Source of the DNA: Camellia lanceoleosa
Lineage: Eukaryota > Streptophyta > Magnoliopsida > Ericales > Theaceae
Direction of reading: 5' to 3'
Assembly (NCBI GenBank): GCA_025200525.1
Contig: JANUSC010000367.1
Location: forward strand, 156,988-220,987
DNA: 64,000 nucleotides
Shown here: in pieces, positions 1-15,000 of the stretch
Position numbering within the stretch: position 1 is the first letter of the stretch
Layout of the letters: each line of letters begins with the position of its first letter
Translations under genes and position numbers: made by a program
Notes under the pieces: model-generated
The model's database searches: none
Told to the model about the DNA's origin: nothing
Seen by the model: only the letters and a program-made list of their open reading frames with translations

Positions 1-3000
1 TAAATACAAGCTTACTTACCATTTCTCACGATTAGGGTTCGAACACTGAACACCTATACGGATTCTCCTCACATGGCGTATATGTAAATACAACGCTTAC
101 TTACCATTTCACGATTAGGGTTCAACACTCAACACCTATACGGATTCTCCCACAAAGGCAGATATGTAAATACGGCGCTTTTACCATTTCTCACGATTAG
201 GTTCAACACTCAACACCTATACGGATTCTCCAAAGATAGTGGCGATATGTAAATACGGCGCTTACTTACCATTTCACGCATTAGGGTTCGAACACTCGAA
301 CACCTATACGGATTCTCCTGCACAGTGGCAGATATGTAAATACGGCGTTTACTTACCATTTCTCACGCATTAGGGTTCAAACACTCGAACACCTATACAG
401 ATTCTCCTGCACTGTGGCAGATTTGTAAATACGTCGTTTACTTACCATTTCTCCCGCATTACGATTCGAACACTCGAACACCTATACGGATTCTCCTACA
501 CAGTGGCAGATATGTAAATACGGCGTTTACTTACCATTTCTCACAGATTAGGGTTCGAACACTCGAACACTTATACGGATTCTCCTGCTAAAGGCGTATA
601 TGTAAATACGCTTACTTACCATTTTCACGATTACGGTTCGAACACTCAGACACCTATACGGATTCTCCTGCATAGTGGCAGATATGTAAATACAACGTTT
701 ACTTACCATTTCTCACGATTAGGTTCAACACTGAACACCTATACGGATTCTCCAAGCGGGCGATATGTAAATACGGCGTTTACTTACCATTTCTCACGCA
801 TTAGGGTTCAAACACTCGAACACCTATACAGATTCTCCCGCACAGGGGCAGATAGGTATATACGGCGTTTACTTACCATTTCACGATTAGGGTTCAACAC
901 TCAACACCTATACGGATTCTCCTACAAGAAGGCAGATATGTAAATACGGCATTTACTTACCATTTCTCACGATTAGGGTTCAACACTGAACACCTATACG
1001 GATTCTCCCACAAGACGCGATATGTAAATACGGGCATTTACCATTTCTCACGATTAGGGTTCAACACTCAACACCTATACGGATTCTCCGCACAAAGTGG
1101 CAGATATTTAAATACAACGCTTGCTTACCGTTTCTGATGCATTAGGGTTCGAACACTCGAACTCCTATACGGATTCTCCTAGACAGTGGCCGATATGTAA
1201 ATACAACGCTTACTTACCATTTCTCACGATTAGGTTCAACACTCAACACCTATACGGATTCTCCTCACAAGCGTATATGTAAATACAACGCTTACTTACC
1301 ATTTCTCACGCATTAGGGTTCAACACTCAACACCTATACGGATTCTCCGCACAAAGGCAGATATGTAAATACGCTTACTTACCATTTCACGATTAGGTTC
1401 AACACTCAACACCTATACGGATTCTCCGCAAGTGGCAGATATGTAAATACGGGCTTACTTACCATTTCTCACGATTAGGGTTCAACACTCAACACCTATA
1501 CGGATTTCTCCCAAGAATATGTAAATACGCTTTATTACCATTTCACGATTAGGGTTCAACACTGAACACCTATACGGATTCTCCCAGACAAGGGCGATAT
1601 GTAAATACAACGCTTACTTACCATTTCTCACGCATTAGGGTTCAACACTAACACCTATACGGATTCTCCCGCACAAGGCAGATATGTAAATACAACGCTT
1701 TTACCATTTTCACGATTAGGGTTCAACACTCAACACCTATACGGATTCTCCCTAGCAAGGGCAGATATGTAAACACGGGCGCATTTACCATTTCACGATT
1801 ACGGTTCAACACTCAACACCTATACGGATTCTCCGCACAAAGGGCGATATGTAAATACGGCGCTTTACCATTTCACGATTAGGGTTCAACACTCGAACAC
1901 CTATACGGATTCTCCGCAAGCTGGCGTATATGTAAATACAACATTTACTTACCATTTCTCACGATTACGGTTCAACACTAACACCTATACGGATTCTCCC
2001 CGCAAGCAAGGCGATATGTAAATACCGCTTACTTACCATTTCACGATTAGGTTCAACACTCAACACCTATACGGATTCTCCCACAAGGCAGATATGTAAA
2101 TACGGCGCATTTACCATTTCTCACGATTAGGTTCGAACACTCAACACCTATACGGATTCTCCTACAAAGACAGATATGTAAATACGGCCATTTACCATTT
2201 CTCACGATTAGGTTCAACACTCAACACCTATATGGATTCTCCCGCAGACAAAGGCAGATATGTAAATACGGCGCTTACTTACCATTTTCACGATTAGGGT
2301 TCAACACTCTAACACCTATACGGATTCTCCGCACAAAGGGCGATATGTAAATACGGCGCTTACTTACCATTTCTCACGATTAGGGTTCAACACTCAACAC
2401 CTATACGGATTCTCCGCACAAAGCAAGATATGTAAATACTAAGCTTACCATTTCACGATTAGGGTTCAACACTCTAACACCTATACGGATTCTCCGCAGA
2501 CGGCAGATATGTAAATACGGCGCATTTACCATTTCTCACGATTAGGTTCAACACTCAACACCTATACGGATTCTCCGCAAAAGCAAGGATATGTAAATAC
2601 GCTTACTTACCATTTCACGATTAGGGTTCAACACTCAACACCTATACGGATTCTCCGCATGCATAAGCGATATGTAAATACAACGCTTACTTACCATTTC
2701 TCACGATTAGGGTTCGAACACTCAACACCTATACGGATTCTCCTCGCACAAGGCGTATATGTAAATACAACGCATTTACCATTTCACGATTAGGGTTCAA
2801 CACTCAACACCTATACGGATTCTCCCGCACAAAGGCGATATGTAAATACGCTTACTTACCATTTCTCACGATTAGGGTTCAACACTCAACACCTATACGG
2901 ATTCTCCCACATAGTGGCGTATATGTAAATACGGCGCATTTACCATTTTCACGATTAGGGTTCAACACTGAACACCTATACGGATTCTCCTACACAAGTG

Positions 3001-6000
3001 GCGTATATGTAAATACAACTTACTTACCATTTCACGATTAGGGTTCAACACTCAACATCTATACGTATTCTCCTGCACAGTGCAGATATGTAAATACGGC
3101 GTATACTTACCATTTCTCACGATTAGGGTTCAACACTCAACACCTATACGGATTCTCCCGCAAAGTGCAGATATGTAAATACACGGCTTACTTACCATTT
3201 CACGATTACGGTTCAACACTAACACCTATACGATTCTCCTCACAAGGGCGTATATGTAAATACGGCGCTTACTTACCATTTCTCACGATTAGGGTTCAAC
3301 ACTCAACACCTATACGGATTCTCCCGCAAAGTGCAGATATGTAAATACGGCGCTTACTTACCATTTCTCACGATTAGGGTTCGAACACTCAACACCTATA
3401 CGATTCTCCTCACAGTGGCGATATGTAAATACGGCTATTTACCATTTCTCACGATTAGGGTTCAACACTCAACACCTATACTGATTCTCCCGCATAGTGG
3501 CAGATATGTAAATACGGCGCTTTTACCATTTCTCACGATTAGGTTCAACACTCAACACCTATACGGATTCTCCCAAGACAAAGGCAGATATGTAAATACG
3601 GCGCTACTTACCATTTCACGATTAGGGTTCAACACACTCAACACCTATACGGATTCTCCCGCATAAGCGTATATGTAAATACCATTTACCATTTCACGAT
3701 TAGGGTTCAACACTGAACACCTATACGGATTCTCCTACAAGGGCAGATATGTAAATACGCGCTTACTTACCATTTCTCACGATTAGGGTTCAACACTTAA
3801 CACCTATACGGATTCTCCGCAAAGGGTAGATATGTAAATACGGCGCTTTTACCATTTCACGATTAGGGTTCAACACTCAACACCTATACGGATTCTCCCG
3901 ACAAAGGGCGTATATGTAAATACGGCGCTTACTTACCATTTCTCACGATTAGGGTTCAACACTCAACACCTATACGGATTCTCCGCAAGTGGCGTATATG
4001 TAAATACGGGCGCTTTTACCATTTCTCACGATTAGGGTTCAACACTCAACACCTATACGGATTCTCCCGCACAAGGCGATATGTAAATACACTTTACTTA
4101 CCATTTCTCACGATTAGGGTTCAACACTCTAACACCTATACGGATTCTCCCCACAAGTGGCAGATATGTAAATACGGCGCTTACTTACCATTTCACGATT
4201 AGGGTTCAACACTCAACACCTATACGGATTCTCCGCACAAGGCAGATATGTAAATACGGCGCTTTTACCATTTCTCACGATTAGGGTTCAACACTCAACA
4301 CCTATACGGATTCTCCTACACAAAGGGTATATGTAAATACGGCGCTTACTTACCATTTCTCACGATTAGGGTTCAACACTCAACACCTATACGGATTCTC
4401 CGACAAAGTGGCAGATATGTAAATACAACGCTATTTACCATTTCTCACGATTAGGGTTCAACACTCGAACACCTATACGGATTCTCCGCACAAAGGCAGA
4501 TATGTAAATACACGCTTACTTACCATTTCTCACGATTAGGGTTCAACACTAACACCTATACGGATTCTCCCGCACAAGGGCAGATATGTAAATACTAAGC
4601 TTACTTACCATTTCACGATTAGGGTTCAACACTCAACACCTATATGGATTCTCCAAGACAAGGCAGTTATGTAAATACAACGTTTCCTTACCATTTCTCA
4701 CGCATTAGGGTTCGAACACTCGAACACCTATACGGATTCTCCGGAGCAGTGGCAGATATGTAAATACGGCATTTACTTACCATTTCTCACACATTAGGTT
4801 TCGAACACTCGAACACCTATGCGGATTCTCCGCAAGAAGGGCGTATATGTAAATACGGGCTTACTTACCATTTCTCACGATTAGGGTTCAACACCGAACA
4901 CCTATACGATTCTCCAAGACAAGGCGTATATGTAAATACAACGCTTACTTACCATTTCTCACGATTAGGGTTCAACACTCAACACCTATACGGATTCCCC
5001 TGCACAGAGGCAGATATGTAAATACAACGCTTTTACCATTTCACGATTAGGGTTCAACACTCAACACCTATAACGGATTCTCCTCAATAGCACAAGCGAT
5101 ATGTAAATAAGCTTTTACCATTTTCACGATTAGGTTCAACACTCAACACCTATACGGATTCTCCGCACAGTGGCAGATATGTAAATACAATGCATTTTAC
5201 CATTTCACGATTAGGGTTCAACACTTCAACACCTATACGGATTCTCCTCACAAGGCAGATATGTAAATACAACGCTTCTTACCATTTCTCACGACATTAG
5301 GTTCAACACTCAACACCTATACGGATTCTCCTGACACAAGGCGTATATGTAAATACGGCGCTTACTTACCATTTCACGATTAGGGTTCAACACTAACACC
5401 TATACGGATTCTCCCACAAGGCAGATATGTAAATACGCCATTTCTACCATTTCACGATTAGGGTTCAACACTCAACACCTATACGGATTCTCCTAGACAA
5501 TGGCGTATATGTAAATACTACGCTTATTTACCATTTCACGATTAGGGTTCAACACTCAACACCTATACGGATTCTCCGCAAGCAAGGGCAGATATGTAAA
5601 TACAACGCTTACTTACCATTTCACGATAGGGTTCAACACTCAACACCTATACGGATTCTCCGCAAGGCGTATATGTAAATACGGCATTTACTTACCATTT
5701 CTCACGATTAGGTTCTCAACACAACACTCAACACCTATACGGATTCTCCGCACAGTGGCGATATGTAAATACGCGCATTTACTTACCATTTCACGATTAG
5801 GGTTCAACACTCAACACCTATACGGATTCTCCCGCACAAAGGCAGATATGTAAATACGGCGCATTTACCATTTCTCACGGATTAGGGTTCGAACACTCGA
5901 ACACCTATACGGATTCTCCTGCACAGTGGCAGATATGTAAATACGGCGTTTACTTACCATTTCTCACACATTAGGGTTCGAACACTCGAACACCTATACG

Positions 6001-9000
6001 GATTCTCCTGCACAGTGGTAGATATGTAAATACGGCATTTACTTACCATTTCTCACGCATTAGGGTTCGAACACTCGAACACCTATACGGATTCTCCTGC
6101 ACAGTGGCAGATATGTAAATACGGTGTTTACTTACCATTTCTCACGCATTAGGGTTCGAACACTCGAACACCTATACGGATTCTCCTGCATAGACAAGAT
6201 ATGTAAATACAACGCTTACTTACCATTTTCACGATTAGGGTTCAACACTCAACACCTATACGGATTCTCCCGCACAAGGCAGATATGTAAATACTTGCCA
6301 CTTACCATTTCACGATTAGGGTTCAACACTCAACACCTATACGGATTCTCCTCACAAGGGCGTATATGTAAATACGGCGCATTTACCATTTCTCACGATT
6401 AGGGTTCAACACTCAACACCTATACGGATTCTCCACAAGTGGCGTATATGTAAATACAACGCTTCATTTACCCATTCTCACGATTAGGGTTCAACACTCA
6501 ACACCTATACGGATTCTCCGCATAAGGGCGTATATGTAAATACAACGCTTACTTACCATTTTCACGATTAGGGTTCAACACTCAACACCTATACGGATTC
6601 TCCCGACAAGGCAGATATGTAAATACGGCGCTACTTACCATTTCACGATTAGGGTTCGAACACTCAACACCTATACGGATTCTCCGCATAGTGGCAGATA
6701 TGTAAATACGGCGCTACTTACCATTTCACGATTAGGGTTCAACACTCAACACCTATACGGATTCTCCCGACAAGCGTATATGTAAATACAACGCTTATTA
6801 CCATTTCTCACGACAGGGTTCAACACTCAACACCTATACGGATTCTCCCGACAAGGCAGATATGTAAATACGGCGCATTTACCATTTCTCACGATTAGGG
6901 TTCAACACTCAACACCTATACGGATTCTCCCGACAGTGGCAGATATGTAAATACAACGCTTACTTACCATTTCTCACGACAGGGTTCAACACTCAACACC
7001 TATACGGATTCTCCGCACAAAGGGCGATATGTAAATACGGCGCTTACTTACCATTTCACGATTAGGGTTCAACACTCGAACACCTATACGGATTCTCCTA
7101 AAGCAAGGCGTATATGTAAATACAACGCTACTTACCATTTTCACGATTAGGGTTCGAACACTAACACCTATACGGATTCTCCTACAAGTGGCGATATGTA
7201 AATACAACGCATTTACCATTTCTCACGATTAGGGTTCAACACTCAACACCTATACGGATTCTCCTCAAGGGCAGATATGTAAATACGGCGCTTACTTACC
7301 ATTTCACGATTAGGGTTCAACACCAACACCTATACGGATTCTCCCGCAGGCAGATATAAATACGCTTTTACCATTTCTCACGATTAGTTCAACACTAACA
7401 CCTATACGGATTCTCCGCAAAGGGCGATATGTAAATACGGCGCTTTACTACCATTTCACGATTAGGGTTCAACACTCGAACACCTATACGGATTCTCCCG
7501 CACAAGGCGTATATGTAAATACAAGCTTATTTACCATTTCTCACGATTAGGGTTCAACACTCAACACCTATACGGATTCTCCCGCAAAGTGGCGATATGT
7601 AAATACGGGCTTACTTACCATTTCACGATTAGGTTTCAACACTCGAACACCTATACGGATTCTCCAAGACAAGGCGTATATGTAAATACGGCGCTTACTT
7701 ACCATTTTTCACGATTAGGTTCAACACTCAACACCTATACGGATTCTCCGCACAAAGGGCGTATATGTAAATACGGCGCATTTACCATTTCTCACGATTA
7801 GGGTTCAACACTCAACACCTATACGGATTCTCCTCGATAAAGGCGTATATGTAAATACGGCGCTTACTTACCATTTCACGATTACGGTTCAACACTCGAA
7901 CACCTATACGGATTCTCCGCAAGTGGCAGATATGTAAATACAACGCTTACTTACCATTTCACGATTAGGGTTCGAACACTAACACCTATACGGATTCTCC
8001 GCATAGTGGCGTATATGTAAATACAACGCTATTTACCATTTCTCACGATTAGGGTTTCAACACTCAACACCTATACGGATTCTCCCGCACAAGGCAGATA
8101 TGTAAATACGGCTTACTTACCATTTCTCACGATTAGGGTTCAACACTCAACACCTATACGGATTCTCCCGCAAGGCGATATGTAAATACAACGCATTTAC
8201 CATTTCACGATTAGGTTCAACACTCAACACCTATACTTGATTCTCCTAGACAAAGGGCGTATATGTAAATACGGCGCTTACTTACCATTTCTCACGATTA
8301 GGGTTCAACACTCAACACCTATACGGATTCTCCTCGCACAGGCGTATATGTAAATACAACGCTTACTTACCATTTTCACGATTAGGGTTCAACACTCTAA
8401 CACCTATACGGATTCTCCTCGACAAAGGCGTATATGTAAATACGGCATTTACTTACCATTTCTCACGATTAGGGTTCAACACTAACACCTATACGGATTC
8501 TCCCGCACAAAGCGTATATGTAAATACGGCGCATTTACCATTTCACGATTAGGGTTCAAACACGAACACCTATACGGATTCTCCCGCAAGTGGCGATATG
8601 TAAATACAACGCTATTTACCATTTCTCACGATTAGGTTCAACACTCAACACCTATAATGATTCTCCCGCAAAGTGGCAGATATGTAAATACGGCGCTTAT
8701 TTACCATTTTCACGATTAGGGTTCAACACTCAACACCTATACGGATTCTCCTCAAGACAAAGGGCAGATATGTAAATACAACATTTACTTACCATTTCAC
8801 GATTAGGTTCAACACTCAACACCTATACGGATTCTCCGCACAAGGCGTATATGTAAATACAAGCATTACTTACCATTTCACGATTAGGTTCAACACTCAA
8901 CACCTATACGGATTCTCCTAGACAAAGGCGTATATGTAAATACGGGCTTTATTTACCATTTCTCACGATTAGGGTTCAACACTCAACACCTATACGGATT

Positions 9001-12000
9001 CTCCTCGCAAGGGCAGATATGTAAATACAACGCTTACTTACCATTTCTCACGATTAGGGTTCAACACTCGAACACCTATACGGATTCTCCCGCACAGTGG
9101 CGGATATGTAAATACGGCGTTTACTTACCATTTCTCACGCATTAGGGTGCGAATACTCGAAGACCTATACGGATTTGTGTGCACAGTGGCAGATTTGTAA
9201 ATACGGCGTTTACTTACCATTTCACCTGCATTACGGTTCGAACACTCGAACACCTATACGGATTCTCCTGCACAGTGGCAGATATGTAAATACGGCGTTT
9301 ACTTACCATTTCTCACGCATTAGGGTTCGAACACTCGAACACCTATACGGATTCTCCTACATAGTGGCAGATATGTAAATACAGCGTTTACTTACCATTT
9401 CTCACGCATTAGGGTTCGAACACTCGAACACCTATACGGATTCTCCTGCACAGTGGCAGATATGTAAATACGGCGTTTACTTACCATTTCACGTGCATTA
9501 GGGTTCGAACACTCGAACACCTATACGGATTCTCCTGCACAGTGGCAGATTTGTAAATACGGTGTTTACTTACCATTTCTCACGCATTACGGTTCAAACA
9601 CCTATACGGATTCTCCGCAAGACAAAGGGCAGATATGTAAATACGGCTTACTTACCATTTCTCACGATAGGGTTCAACACTCCAACACCTATACGGATTC
9701 TCGCACAAGGGCAGATATGTAAATACGCCATTTACTTACCATTTCTCACGATTAGGTTCAACACTCAACACCTATACGGATTCTCCCGCAAGACAAGGCG
9801 TATATGTAAATACGGGCTTACTTACCATTTCACGCATTAGGGTTCAACACTCGAACACCTATACGGATTCTCCGCACACAGGCAGATATGTAAATACGGC
9901 GCTATTTACCATTTCTCACGATTAGGGTTCAACACTCAACACCTATACGGATTCTCCTGTACAGTGGCAGATATGTAACTACGGCTACATTTACCATTTC
10001 TCACGATTAGGGTTCAACACTCAACACCTATACGGATTCTCCGCACAAGGCAGATATGTAAATACGGCGCTATTTACCATTTCACGATTAGGGTTCAACA
10101 CTCAACACCTATACGGATTCTCCTCAAGACAAAGCAGATATGTAAATACGGCGCTTATTTACCATTTCTCACGATTAGGGTTCAACACTCAACACCTATA
10201 CGGATTCTCCCGCATAGTGGCAGATATGTAAATACGGCGCATTTACCATTTCTCACGATTAGGGTTCGAACACTCAACACCTATACGGATTCTCCCGCAC
10301 AAGGGCGATATGTAAATACGGCGCTACTTACCATTTCTCACGATTAGGGTTCAACACTCAACACCTATACGGATTCTCCGCACAAGGGCGTATATGTAAA
10401 TACGGCGCTTACTTACCATTTCACGATTAGGGTTCAACACTCAACACCTATACGGATTCTCCCGCAAAGGGCGTATATGTAAATACAATGCTTACTTACC
10501 ATTTCTCACGATTAGGGTTCAACACTCAACACCTATACGGATTCTCCCGCATAAAGGCAGATATGTAAATACAACGCTTACTTACCATTTCTCACGATTA
10601 GGGTTCAACACTCAACACCTATACGGATTCTCCCGCACAAAGGGCGTATATGTAAATACAACGCTTACTTACCATTTCTCACGATTAGGGTTCAACACTC
10701 AACACCTATACGGATTCTCCTCGCAAGGGCAGATATGTAAATACAACGCTACTTACCATTTCTCACGATTAGGGTTCAACACTCAACACCTATACGGATT
10801 CTCCTAGACAAGGGCAAGATATGTAAATACGGCGCTTACTTACCATTTCACGATTAGGGTTCAACACTCGAACACCTATACGGATTCTCCGCACAAGGGC
10901 AGATATGTAAATACTACTTTACCATTTCTCACGATTAGGGTTCAACACTCAACACCTATACGGATTCTCCGCAGACAAAGATATGTAAATACGGCGCTTA
11001 CTTACCATTTCTCACGATTAGGGTTCAACACTCAACACCTATACGGATTCTCCTACATAGTGGCAGATATGTAAATACAACGCTTATTTACCATTTCACG
11101 ATTAGGGTTCAACACTCAACACCTATACGGATTCTCCGCACAAAGTGGCGTATATGTAAATACGGCTTACTTACCATTTCTCACGATTAGGGTTCAACAC
11201 TCAACACCTATACGGATTCTCGCACAAGGGCAGATATGTAAATACGCTATTTACCATTTCACGATTAGGGTTCAACACTCAACACCTATACGGATTCTCC
11301 CAAGATAGGGCAGATATGTAAATACGGCGCATTTATTTACCATTTCACGATTAGGTTCAACACTCAACACCTATACGGATTCTCCTCAAGACAAAGGCAG
11401 ATATGTAAATACGGCGCTTACTTACCATTTCTCACGATTAGGGTTCAACACTCAACACCTATACGGATTCTCCTCAAGACAAAGGCGTATATGTAAATAC
11501 GGCATTTACTTACCATTTCACGATTAGGGTTCAACACTCAACACCTATACGGATTCTCCCCAAGACAAAGGCGTATATGTAAATACGGGCGCATTTACCA
11601 TTTCTCACGATTAGGGTTCAACACTAACACCTATACGGATTCTCCTCACAAAGTGGCGATATGTAAATACAAGGCTATTTACCATTTCTCACGATTAGGG
11701 TTCAACACTGAACACCTATACGGATTCTCCGCACAAAGGCAGTATATGTAAATACAACTTACTTACCATTTCTCACGATTAGGGTTCGAACACTCAACAC
11801 CTATACGGATTCTCCCGCACAAGGGCGTATATGTAAATACGGCGCTTACTTACCATTTCACGATTAGGGTTCAACACTCAACACCTATACGGATTCTCCC
11901 GCACAAAGGCAGATATGTAAATACGCATTTACTTACCATTTCTCACGATTAGGGTTCGAACACTCAACACCTATACGGATTCTCCCGCATAAGGGCAGAT

Positions 12001-15000
12001 ATGTAATACAACGCTTACTTACCATTTCACGATTAGGTTCAACACTCAACACCTATACGGATTCTCCCGCACAAGGCAGATATGTAAATACGGCGCTTAC
12101 TTACCATTTTCACGATTAGGGTTCGAACACTCAACACCTATACGGATTCTCCCGCAAGTGGCGATATGTAAATACGGCATTTACTTACCATTTCACGCAT
12201 TAGGGTTCGAACACTCAACACCTATACGGATTCTCCTAAGACAAAGGCGTATATGTAAATACAACGCATTTACCATTTCTCACGATTAGGGTTCAACACT
12301 CAACACCTATACGGATTCTCCTGCAAAGGGCGTATATGTAAATACGGCGCTTACTTACCATTTCTCACGATTAGGTTCAACACTCAACACCTATACGGAT
12401 TCTCCGACAAAGGGCAGATATGTAAATACGGCGCTTACTTACCATTTCACGATTAGGGTTCAACACTAACACCTATACGGATTCTCCGATTCTCCCAAGA
12501 CAAAGGCAGATATGTAAATACGGCGCTTACTTACCATTTCACGATTAGGGTTCAACACTCAACACCTATACGGATTCTCCGCATAGTGGCAGATATGTAA
12601 ATACGGCGCATTTACCATTTCACGATTAGGGTTCAACACTCAACACCTATACGGATTCTCCTCGCACAAAGGCGTATATGTAAATACAACATTTACCATT
12701 TCACGATTAGGGTTCAACACTCAACACCTATACGGATTCTCCTCAAGACAGGCAGTATATGTAAATACGGCGCTTACTTACCATTTCACGATTAGGGTTC
12801 GAACACTAACACCTATACGGATTCTCCCGCACAGTGGCGATATGTAAATACGGGCGCATTTACCATTTCACGATTAGGGTTCAACACTAACACCTATACG
12901 GATTCTCCTCGCATAGTGGCAGATATGTAAATACAACGCATTTACTTACCATTTCACGATTAGGGTTCAACACTCAACACCTATACGGATTCTCCCAAGA
13001 CAAGGGCAGATATGTAAATACGGCGCTTACTTACCATTTCACGATTAGGGTTCAACACTCAACACCTATACGGATTCTCCTCGCAAAGGGCGTATATGTA
13101 AATATGGCGCTTACTTACCATTTCTCGCGCATTAGGTTTCGAACACTCGAACACCTCTACGAATTCTCCTGCACCAAGGCAGATATGTAAATACGGCGCT
13201 TGCTTACCATTTCTCACCCATTAGGGTTCAACACTCAACACCTATACGGATTCTCCCGCACAAAGGCAGATATGTAAATACGGCTTACTTACCATTTCAC
13301 GATTAGGTTCGAACACTCAACACCTATACGGATTCTCCCGCATACAAGGCGTATATGTAAATACGCTTACTTACCATTTCACGATTAGGTTCAACACTCA
13401 ACACCTATACGGATTCTCCTCAAGACAAGGGCAGATATGTAAATACGGCGCTTACTTACCATTTCTCACGATTAGGGTTCAACACTTGAACACCTATACG
13501 GATTCTCCCGCACAAAGGCGTATATGTAAATACGGCGCTTACTTACCATTTCACGATTAGGGTTCAACACTCAACACCTATACGGATTCTCCCGCAAGGC
13601 AGATATGTAAATATTACCATTTTACCATTTCTCACGATTAGGGTTCAACACTTCAACACCTATACGGATTCTCCCGCACAAGGCGTATATGTAAATACAA
13701 GCTATTTACCATTTCTCACGATTAGGGTTCAACACTCAACACCTATACGGATTCTCCCAAGACAAAGGGCAGATATGTAAATACGAAGCTTACTTACCAT
13801 TTCTCACGATTAGGGTTCAACACTCAACACCTATACGGATTCTCCTAGACAAGAGTATATGTAAATACTATTTACTTACCATTTCACGATTAGTTCAACA
13901 CTCAACACCTATACGGATTCTCCCGCACAAGGGCGTATATGTAAATACGCGCATTTACCATTTCTCACGATTACGGTTCAACACTCAACACCTATACGGA
14001 TTCTCCTCGACAAAGGGCGATATGTAAATACAACGCATTTACCATTTCTCACGATTACGTTCAACACTCAACACCTATACGGATTCTCCCGCACAAAGGC
14101 AGATATGTAAATACGGCGCTTACTTACCATTTCACGATTAGGGTTCAACACTCAACACCTATACGGATTCTCCCAAGACAGGCGTATATGTAAATACGGC
14201 GCATTTACCATTTCTCACGATTAGGTTCGAACACTCAACACCTATACGGATTCTCCGCAAGACAAGGGCAGATATGTAAATACGGCGCTTACTTACCATT
14301 TCACGATTAGGGTTCAACACTCAACACCTATACGGATTCTCCGCATGGCGTATATGTAAATACGGCGCTTATTTACCATTTCTCACGATTAGGGTTCAAC
14401 ACTCAACACCTATACGGATTCTCCCGCACAAAGGCAGATATGTAAATACTACGCATTTACTTACCATTTCACGATTAGGGTTCAACACTCAACACCTATA
14501 CGGATTCTCCAAGACAAAGGGCGTATATGTAAATACAACGCTTATTTACCATTTCACGATTAGGGTTCGAACACTCAACACCTATACGGATTCTCCAACA
14601 AAGGGCAGATATGTAAATACGGGTTACTTACCATTTCTCACGACATTAGGGTTCAACACTAACACCTATATGGATTCTCCCGCACAAAGGCAGATATGTA
14701 AATACAACGCTTATTTACCATTTCACGATTAGGGTTCAACACTCAACACCTATACGGATTCTCCGCACAAGGGCGTATATGTAAATACGGCGCTTACTTA
14801 CCATTTCACGATTAGGGTTCAACACTCGAACACCTATACGGATTCTCCCGCACAAGCAGATATGTAAATACGGGCCATCTTACCATTTTCACGATTAGGG
14901 TTCAACACTCAACACCTATACGGATTCTCCCGCACAAGGCAGATATGTAAATACACGCTTACTTACCATTTCACGATTAGGGTTCAACACTCAACACCTA

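Noticed and set aside
5881..6170. tRNA-derived origin of the monomer because of GGTTCGAAC
   Set aside because: There is no A-box, acceptor stem or cloverleaf pairing around the word.
3331..9840. Open frames in the satellite (for example 3331-3666, 6124-6402, 9562-9840) with repeated ICKYGAYLPF-like peptides
   Set aside because: They arise because monomer lengths of 84 or 87 bp are multiples of three and the frame has few stops. The peptide simply repeats the monomer, and frames break wherever monomer length changes.
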